Shown: positions 58,351 to 64,000 of the stretch, in pieces
How the letters are laid out: every line of letters begins with the position of its first letter
Position numbering within the stretch: the stretch's first letter is position 1
Assembly (NCBI RefSeq): GCF_014191545.1
Contig: NZ_AP023361.1
Location: forward strand, 710,501 to 774,500
Source of the DNA: Terrihabitans soli
Lineage (GTDB): Bacteria; Pseudomonadota; Alphaproteobacteria; Rhizobiales; Methylopilaceae
Direction of reading: 5' to 3'
Length of the DNA stretch: 64,000 nucleotides
Program-made: the position numbers and the translations under genes
The notes under the pieces: generated by a model
Told to the model about the DNA's origin: nothing
Seen by the model: the letters and a program-made list of their open reading frames with translations, nothing else
Databases searched by the model: none

Positions 58351-59021
58351 TATTCCGCCGCCTCTGCCCGGACGCGGCTCACCGGATCGCGCGACAGACG
58401 ATTGCCGACATCGGCGATGACGGCATTGGTCCGATAGGCGATGCGGCCAAGATCGACGCTGAATTTATTGTAGGCCATGACGGCGGGAATGGCGGCGACG
58501 AGGCCGATGGCGGTCGCAAACAGAGCCTCCGCAATGCCGGGCGCGACGACCGCGAGGCTGGTGTCCTGGCTTTCGGCGATGGCCGAGAAGGAATTCATGA
58601 TGCCCCACACCGTGCCGAACAGGCCGATAAAGGGCGCCGCCGAGCCGATGGTTGCGAGGAAGGGCAGGCCGATTTCGGCGCGGCGCAGGCGCATGGTCAT
58701 AGCCAGCTTCATGGCGCGCTCGATGCGGTCGCGGCGCTCGGCGCGGCTTTCGCTCTTGTCGCTGTCACGCCAGGCGGCAAGCCCGGCCGTCATGATGCTC
58801 TGCGGAAGATCGCCCTTGATGTCGGAGAAGCCTTCGTCCGAGCGGTTCGCCTTTTCGAAGCGGCGGACCTGACTGCGCATGGCGGTGAGGCGGAACAGCT
58901 TTTCGATGATGATCGTCCAGCAGACGAGCGAGGCGAGGGCAAGCACCGCCATCACCGATTTGACGATGAGATCCGCCTGCATAAACAGGCTCATAAAAGA
59001 GAGATCATGCCCGCCGGTCAT
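58350..59021 (-). CDS. exbB: ExbB/TolQ-family proton channel
   Basis: 223 residues from ATG 59021. Three membrane segments: IVKSVMAVLALASLVCWTII, then GSAAPFIGLFGTVWGIMNSF with the conserved AAPFIGLFGTVWGI motif, then AIGLVAAIPAVMAYN. First gene of the leftward exbB-exbD-tonB operon. The order suggests an ExbBD-TonB rather than a Tol-Pal system. Confidence 0.93.
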   Translation of the reverse strand: MTGGHDLSFMSLFMQADLIVKSVMAVLALASLVCWTIIIEKLFRLTAMRSQVRRFEKANRSDEGFSDIKGDLPQSIMTAGLAAWRDSDKSESRAERRDRIERAMKLAMTMRLRRAEIGLPFLATIGSAAPFIGLFGTVWGIMNSFSAIAESQDTSLAVVAPGIAEALFATAIGLVAAIPAVMAYNKFSVDLGRIAYRTNAVIADVGNRLSRDPVSRVRAEAAE

Positions 59022-59279
59022 CGCCGACCCCGTATCGCAAAAGGAATGTCGAAGGAGCCCGCAACGCTCCGCGCCTTCTTCCAACATCGCACGCCAATTA
59101 AGTCAACATAGCCGCGTTCGATTGGAATTAGAAAAGCTCAAATCTATCAGCGTTTTAGGTGATGCGTCCGCAGCCTAATCAGGGATGCCGGGCAGAGTGA
59201 TGGGAAGTGCAAAAGCTTACCCCACGCGGATAACTTATGTGGTCGCGTTGGCTGGGCCTTTCACTTAAAGACATCCCCC

Positions 59280-61250
59280 ATGTTGTCCTCGGGCCCGCTT
59301 TCGCGTCGCTCTTCCTTTCGAACGTCTCGGATCGGTCTGCCGCTTCTGGTTCTGGCGGCGGGGCTTTTGTGCACGGCGCTCGCCGTCGTGCAGATCAAAT
59401 CCTCTGTCGACCGCGCCGAGGGGCTGCGTTTTGAGGCGCTCGCAAGCGAGCGCACCGATGTCGTGTCCGACCGGCTCGACACTTATATCGCACTTTTGCG
59501 CGGCACGGCCGGGCTGTTCGCGTCCGCCGGGGGTCACGTCAGATCGGATCAGTTTGCGGCCTATATCGATCGCCTTCGTCTGCCGGAACTTTATGCCGGC
59601 ATTCAGGGCATCGGTTTTATCCGGGCCATTCCGGCCGCCCGCCGCGATGAGATCCTCGCTGAGATCCGCGCCGACGGGCTTCCCGATTTCGCCATCAAGC
59701 CGGACGGTGAGCGCGACTTCTACACGGCCATCAATTTCCTTGAGCCGCGTGATGCTCGATCGGTGGCCGGTTCGGGCTTCGATATGTACACACAGAAGGT
59801 CCGGGCCATGGCCATGGATCATGCGCGCGATACCGGGCTGCGCGCTATTTCCGGAAAGGTCATACTCGGCCTCAATCCCGCGGATCAGGAAGCCGGGTTT
59901 CTGATCTTTTTGCCCGTCTATGACCGGCCCCTCGGGCGCATACCGGCAACGGTCGAGGAACGCCGCGCATATCTTCGCGGCTGGGTCTTCAGCCCATTCC
60001 GCGCCAGCACTCTTTTCGTGCGGGCGGTTGAGCAGCGTGCGCGCATGCCGGAGCTCGATATCACCGTCTATGACGGCAACGCGATATCGGAAGAGACGGT
60101 TCTTTATCGTCCGTCCACCAATCAGCCGCACAACGACAAAAGCTTTTCGACGGTGCGGAAGATGTCCGTCGGCGACCATGACTGGACCGTGGTACTCACA
60201 AGCACCGATGCGTTTTTGCCCGATGCCAACCGGATATTCATTCCGATCGTCGCGGCGGGCGGTCTGCTCGCAACCGTCATCCTGTTCGGCGCGGCGCTGA
60301 CGCAGGTGCGGGCCACGGCCTCCGCGGAAACCGCGCGCGAACAGCTCAGCGAAATGAATGCCAGTCTCGAAGGGCGTGTCGAAGAACGCACGGCGCAGCT
60401 TGAAAGCGCGCGCGGTGCGCTCGAAACCCTCAATCGCAATCTGGAACAGATCGTCGATACACGAACGGCGGATCTGAAAGCGGCAAACGATGAAATCCAG
60501 CGCTTTGCTTATATTGTCAGCCACGATCTGAGGTCGCCGCTCGTCAACGTCATGGGCTTTACCAGCGAGCTGCAGGTCGCCCGCGAGACGATCTCGAAAT
60601 TCTACAACAATGTCGTTGCAACCCTGCCCGAAAGGGCAACCCCCGACGTCAAACAGGCGATCGAGGAAGAACTGCCGGAAGCGATCGACTTCATCCGGTC
60701 TTCGACGGCCAAAATGGACCGGTTGATCAATGCCATTTTGCGGCTGTCCCGCGAGGGCGGGCGCGTACTGACGCCCGAACCGCTGGATATGAAGCGCCTG
60801 TTCGAGGGTATTGGCGAGAGCCTGGCCCACCAGCTGGCGGAGGCCGGCGCCAAGCTTAACATCGAGGATGTGCCGAACCTTGTCGGCGACCGGCTGGCCA
60901 TCGAGCAAATCTTTACGAATCTGCTCGAAAACGCCGTCAAATATCTTGCGCCCGGACGCCCGGGGCAGATAAGGGTGCAGGGATGGCAAGAGGGCTCGAC
61001 GGTCTTTTACGACGTCGAGGATAACGGCCGCGGCATTGATCCGAGGGATCATGCCCGGGTGTTCGATCTGTTCCGGCGCGCAGGTGCGCAGGACCGCCCT
61101 GGAGAAGGCATAGGCCTCGCCCATGTCCGCGCTCTCGTCAGGCGGCTTGGGGGCACGATCACTCTCAATTCCGCTGCGAACGAAGGATCGACATTCCGGG
61201 TCAGTCTGCCCGGCGTGATGACAAGAACGGAAGAAGGGGACGAGGGATGA
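59280..61250 (+). CDS. CHASE-domain sensor histidine kinase
   Basis: 656 residues. A membrane segment (about 19-38), a periplasmic CHASE-like domain (about 70-280, containing YAGIQGIGFIRAIPAARRDE), a second membrane segment (about 322-342), a coiled coil, then HisKA with His415 (FAYIVSHDLRSPLVNVMGF) and HATPase boxes (IFTNLLENAVKYLAPG, DNGRGI, GEGIGLAHV). Senses an extracellular small molecule not identifiable here. First of a four-gene coupled signalling unit; the 258-bp gap upstream (59022-59279) has no gene. Confidence 0.92.
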   Translation: MLSSGPLSRRSSFRTSRIGLPLLVLAAGLLCTALAVVQIKSSVDRAEGLRFEALASERTDVVSDRLDTYIALLRGTAGLFASAGGHVRSDQFAAYIDRLRLPELYAGIQGIGFIRAIPAARRDEILAEIRADGLPDFAIKPDGERDFYTAINFLEPRDARSVAGSGFDMYTQKVRAMAMDHARDTGLRAISGKVILGLNPADQEAGFLIFLPVYDRPLGRIPATVEERRAYLRGWVFSPFRASTLFVRAVEQRARMPELDITVYDGNAISEETVLYRPSTNQPHNDKSFSTVRKMSVGDHDWTVVLTSTDAFLPDANRIFIPIVAAGGLLATVILFGAALTQVRATASAETAREQLSEMNASLEGRVEERTAQLESARGALETLNRNLEQIVDTRTADLKAANDEIQRFAYIVSHDLRSPLVNVMGFTSELQVARETISKFYNNVVATLPERATPDVKQAIEEELPEAIDFIRSSTAKMDRLINAILRLSREGGRVLTPEPLDMKRLFEGIGESLAHQLAEAGAKLNIEDVPNLVGDRLAIEQIFTNLLENAVKYLAPGRPGQIRVQGWQEGSTVFYDVEDNGRGIDPRDHARVFDLFRRAGAQDRPGEGIGLAHVRALVRRLGGTITLNSAANEGSTFRVSLPGVMTRTEEGDEG

Positions 61251-61675
61251 GCGACCAGGCTGTCACGATCATCATGATCGAAGACGATGAGGGGCACGCG
61301 AGGCTGATCGAGCGGAACATCCGCCGCGCCGGCGTCAACAATGAAATCCGCCATTTCGTCAGCGGCACCGCGGCGCTCGATCATCTGTTTTCCGAGCCGA
61401 GCCTTGCCAACGGACCGTTCCTTGTTCTTCTCGATCTCAACCTGCCCGATATGACAGGTACGGACATTCTGGCGAAGATCAAATCGAACGACACGCTGCG
61501 CCGTGCACCCGTCGTCGTCCTGACGACCACCGACGACAAGACCGAAATCCAGCGCTGCTACGATCTCGGCTGCAATGTCTACATAACCAAGCCCGTCGAT
61601 TATGAGACCTTTGCCCAGGCGATCCGCCAGCTCGGCCTCTTCCTCTCGGTCATTCAGGTTCCGGAACCCAAATGA
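61247..61675 (+). CDS. Single-domain response regulator
   Basis: 142 residues. Receiver with acidic pocket (MIEDDEGH), phosphoacceptor Asp63 (VLLDLNLPDMTGTDIL), Thr/Lys switch (VVLTTTDDK, ITKPVDYETF). Rcp1-like, no output domain. It overlaps the kinase stop and the next gene, so it probably relays from the CHASE kinase. Confidence 0.93.
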   Translation: MSDQAVTIIMIEDDEGHARLIERNIRRAGVNNEIRHFVSGTAALDHLFSEPSLANGPFLVLLDLNLPDMTGTDILAKIKSNDTLRRAPVVVLTTTDDKTEIQRCYDLGCNVYITKPVDYETFAQAIRQLGLFLSVIQVPEPK

Positions 61676-62730
61676 GCGAGACGTCCGCTTCTTCGCCATC
61701 GGCGGGAAGCATTTCGGTTCTGTATATCGACGACGATGCCGGTCTGCGGCGTCTCGTCGAAAAGGCGCTGACGCGCCACGGCTTTGTTGTGCATTTTGCG
61801 GCGAATGGCGATGAGGGCCTCGAACTCCTGCAATCGCAGCGCTTCGATGTTGTCACCGTCGATCATTATATGCCGGGCAAAGACGGGCTTGCGACGCTCG
61901 AAGCCGTACGCAAATTGCCCGATCCGCCGCCGGTTATCTACGTCACCGGCGCCGATGAGAGCCGCATCGCGGTCGCTGCGCTGAAAGCCGGCGCTGCGGA
62001 TTATGTGATCAAGGATGTCGACGGCGTATTCCTCGAACTTCTGCGCAGCGCCGTTGCCGCCGCGGTCGAGCAGCGCGATCTGAAACGTCAGCGCGATGAA
62101 GCCGAGCGTCTTGTCCGTGAAGGCCGCGACCGTGCGGTGATGCTGCTGCGCGAGGTCAATCACCGCGTCGCAAATTCGCTGCAGCTTGTTTCCTCGCTCG
62201 TCACCATGCAATCGGCCGAGGTGAAGGATGGCGCGGCGCGCGATGCGCTAGCAGAAACGCAGGGTCGTATCGCCGCCATCGGCCAGATCCACCGGCGTCT
62301 TTACACCTCCGATGACGTGCGCTTCGTCGAAATCGGCACCTATCTCGAAGGTCTGGTCGAAGAGTTGCAGCACGCGCTGAAAGGCGATGGACGCTCGCAC
62401 GCCATCAAGCTTTCGGCTGAGAATGTTCTGGTGCCGACCGACCGCGCGGTGTCGCTCGGCATGATCGTCACCGAACTCGTCACCAACGCCTACAAATACG
62501 CCTATCCGAACGGGGCCAAAGGCGAGATCCGCGTCCGGCTGGGGCGGGAAGGCGAGGGTCTGTCGATGTGCGTCGAAGATGACGGCGTCGGCTGGACGGG
62601 CGCCGTGGGGACCGGCTCGGGGCTCGGCACCAAGATCATCAATTCCATGGCGCGCGCGGTAGGCTCGCCGGTCGAGTTCGACCGGGAGCACAAGGGAACG
62701 CGGGTCGTTCTGCGCTTTTCCGCCGAGTGA
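61672..62730 (+). CDS. Receiver-HWE histidine kinase fusion
   Basis: 352 residues. An N-terminal receiver with Asp64 (VVTVDHYMPGKDGLATLE), a coiled linker, then a HisKA_2/HWE kinase with His164 (LLREVNHRVANSLQLVSSLV) and an ATPase domain (VTELVTNAYKYAYP, GTKIINSMAR). Such kinases often feed the alphaproteobacterial general stress response. Overlaps the response regulator start, suggesting one signalling chain. Confidence 0.92.
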   Translation: MSETSASSPSAGSISVLYIDDDAGLRRLVEKALTRHGFVVHFAANGDEGLELLQSQRFDVVTVDHYMPGKDGLATLEAVRKLPDPPPVIYVTGADESRIAVAALKAGAADYVIKDVDGVFLELLRSAVAAAVEQRDLKRQRDEAERLVREGRDRAVMLLREVNHRVANSLQLVSSLVTMQSAEVKDGAARDALAETQGRIAAIGQIHRRLYTSDDVRFVEIGTYLEGLVEELQHALKGDGRSHAIKLSAENVLVPTDRAVSLGMIVTELVTNAYKYAYPNGAKGEIRVRLGREGEGLSMCVEDDGVGWTGAVGTGSGLGTKIINSMARAVGSPVEFDREHKGTRVVLRFSAE

Positions 62731-63044
62731 GCGGCACCCGCCATCTCGTCCAGCTTCTCCTGCCGACGCGGGACAATGAGGGCGAGGGTTTTCCATCCGA
62801 AGCGTTCGAACAGGTTTCGCGCGAACTGACGGAGCGCTTCGGCGGCGTCACCGCCTATAGCCGGGCGCCGGCCGAGGGGCGATGGAAGCAGGATGCCGGC
62901 ACCGGACACGACGACATTGTCGTCGTCGAGGTCATGGACGAAAATCTCGACCGCGCGTGGTGGTCCTCGTACCGGGCCGAGCTGGAAAAGCGCTTCCGCC
63001 AGGATGTCGTGATCGTCCGGGCCCAACCGATCGAGCTTCTTTAA
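62727..63044 (+). CDS. Hypothetical protein coupled to the HWE kinase
   Basis: 105 residues (MSGTRHLVQLLLPTRDNEGE). A short alpha/beta domain with FGGVTAYSRAPAEGRWKQD and DIVVVEVMDENLDRAWWSSY. Overlaps the kinase stop by 4 bp. Function unknown; similar small conserved proteins seem to occur in Hyphomicrobiales. Confidence 0.75.
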   Translation: MSGTRHLVQLLLPTRDNEGEGFPSEAFEQVSRELTERFGGVTAYSRAPAEGRWKQDAGTGHDDIVVVEVMDENLDRAWWSSYRAELEKRFRQDVVIVRAQPIELL

Positions 63045-63111
63045 GCCTGTCCTTGACCTGCCATAGTCCTTGGGCACACTCCGTTTCCTTCCATTTGAGG
63101 ATTTGAGTCGG

Positions 63112-64000
63112 ATGAACGTGCGCACGCTCGCGGGTCTTTCTTTGGCCTTTTCGCTCCTCGCCGGACCGGCTTTCGCCCAGGGCAATGCCTGTCAGGGCGG
63201 CAAGAGCTTCGATGTCTGGCTGACTGAGCTGAAAGCCGAAGCCAAGGGGCAGGGCATTTCCGACCGCGCTCTGCGGGCGGCCGCGCCCGACATGGTGTTC
63301 GACCAGGACATCAAGAACAAGGATCACGGCGCGCCCGGCGTCTTTCAGCAGAGCTTCGTGCAGTTCTCCGACCGCATGGCCAACAACAACCGCCTGCAGG
63401 CGGGGCTTGCGCGCATCAAAGCGAATGCCGAGACGTTCGCCCGCATCAAAAAGGAATTCGGTATTCCGGCCGGCGTGCTCACCGCCTATTGGGGCCTCGA
63501 GACCGATTTCGGCGCGTTCCTCGGCAATGGCAACACGATCCGCGCGGTGACGACGCTCGCTTACGATTGCCGGAGAGCCGATCTTTTCCGCCAGCAGCTT
63601 TTCGCGCTGCTGAAAATTCTCGATCGCGGCGATCTTGCGCCTGCCGATATGCGGGGCCCCTCCGCGGGCGAGCTCGGCCAGTTCCAGTTTCTGCCGATGC
63701 ATTACGTGACCTATGGCCTCGACTATGACGGCGACGGCCATGTGAACCTCATCAAATCCGATGCAGACGCGTTGGGTTCGGCGGGCAATTACATCAAGAG
63801 TCTGGGCTGGCGCGCCGGCGAGCCCTGGCTCGTCGAAGTGAAAGTGTCGGGCAAAGTTCCGTGGGATCAGGCGGATCTCACCATCGAGCATACGCCGGAG
63901 CAGTGGGCATCTTGGGGTGTGACCCGCGTCGACGGCAAGCCGATCACAGGGCCTTCATCGTCCCTGCATCTGCCGATGGGCCGCCACGGTCCGGCTTTTC
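63112..64000 (+). CDS. Lytic murein transglycosylase, MltB-like (3' end outside window)
   Basis: Signal peptide (LAGLSLAFSLLAGPAFAQG) and an SLT_2/MltB domain (GVLTAYWGLETDFGAFLGNG with catalytic Glu, then GELGQFQFLPMHYVTYGLDY). About 296 codons are visible without stop, so it is truncated by the window edge. Cleaves peptidoglycan in the periplasm. A GGATTTGAGTCGG stretch precedes ATG 63112. Confidence 0.9.
   Translation, partial: MNVRTLAGLSLAFSLLAGPAFAQGNACQGGKSFDVWLTELKAEAKGQGISDRALRAAAPDMVFDQDIKNKDHGAPGVFQQSFVQFSDRMANNNRLQAGLARIKANAETFARIKKEFGIPAGVLTAYWGLETDFGAFLGNGNTIRAVTTLAYDCRRADLFRQQLFALLKILDRGDLAPADMRGPSAGELGQFQFLPMHYVTYGLDYDGDGHVNLIKSDADALGSAGNYIKSLGWRAGEPWLVEVKVSGKVPWDQADLTIEHTPEQWASWGVTRVDGKPITGPSSSLHLPMGRHGPAF

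Noticed and set aside
59022-59279. A general-stress (EcfG-type) promoter before the CHASE kinase
   Set aside because: Only loose matches to GGAAC-N-GTT were seen (near GGATAAC...CGTTGG); not specific enough to report.

Overview
The window is a GC-rich chromosomal segment that looks alphaproteobacterial, probably Hyphomicrobiales. The grounds are an HWE-type histidine kinase, a Cys-type FdsGBAD formate dehydrogenase operon with a LysR regulator, and GANTC-associated DNA methylation genes. No genus can be named from sequence alone. Host genes occupy 1-3412 and 47070-64000. Between them lies a complete 43.7-kb tailed-phage prophage (3403-47069) integrated at the 3' end of an elongator tRNA-Met gene.

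Left host flank: the start of an FAD/NAD ferredoxin-reductase-like oxidoreductase (leftward, cut by the window edge), then UDP-glucose dehydrogenase and a UDP-glucuronate 4-epimerase-like gene in a translationally coupled pair (surface polysaccharide precursors), then tRNA-Met(CAT) with its own promoter.

Prophage: a serine recombinase sits at the left end and reads into the tRNA. Joining the two ends rebuilds a 56-bp, almost perfectly palindromic attP centred on CC, which fixes both boundaries. A leftward early block (3355-11952) holds about 17 mostly overlapping small genes, including ASCH, DUF5131 (Gp37/Gp68) and XRE proteins. It faces an immunity region (11982-12710) with a repressor, a Cro-like gene and four related operators. 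The rightward early block (13141-23854) carries four DNA methyltransferases, including a C5 enzyme with about ten internal repeats and a ParB-methyltransferase fusion. It also carries a DUF2303 protein and a replication-initiator-like gene whose middle contains eight GANTC sites in 105 bp at about 13-bp spacing, a candidate origin. From 23950 rightward comes a siphovirus-type late module: HNH, TerS, TerL, portal, protease, HK97-fold capsid, connectors, tail tube, -1 frameshifted tail chaperone, tape measure, tail tip, fibre, endolysin and Rz/Rz1 spanins. After it come a fifth methyltransferase, a strong terminator, a glycosyltransferase-like cargo gene and three small leftward genes before attR.

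Right host flank: a LysR regulator, two perfect palindromes, and an NAD-dependent molybdenum formate dehydrogenase operon (fdsG-B-A-D, an unknown gene, fdhD). Next come a SurA-like chaperone and a Sel1-repeat protein (both leftward), a leftward ExbB-ExbD-TonB operon, and a rightward signalling operon (CHASE histidine kinase, response regulator, REC-HWE kinase). The window ends in an MltB-type lytic transglycosylase.

The most interesting features are the reconstructed attP, the GANTC array inside the replication gene next to a CcrM-like (beta-class) methyltransferase gene, the repeat-expanded C5 methyltransferase, a 16-G tract at the start of an adenine methylase, and the overall count of five phage DNA methyltransferases.
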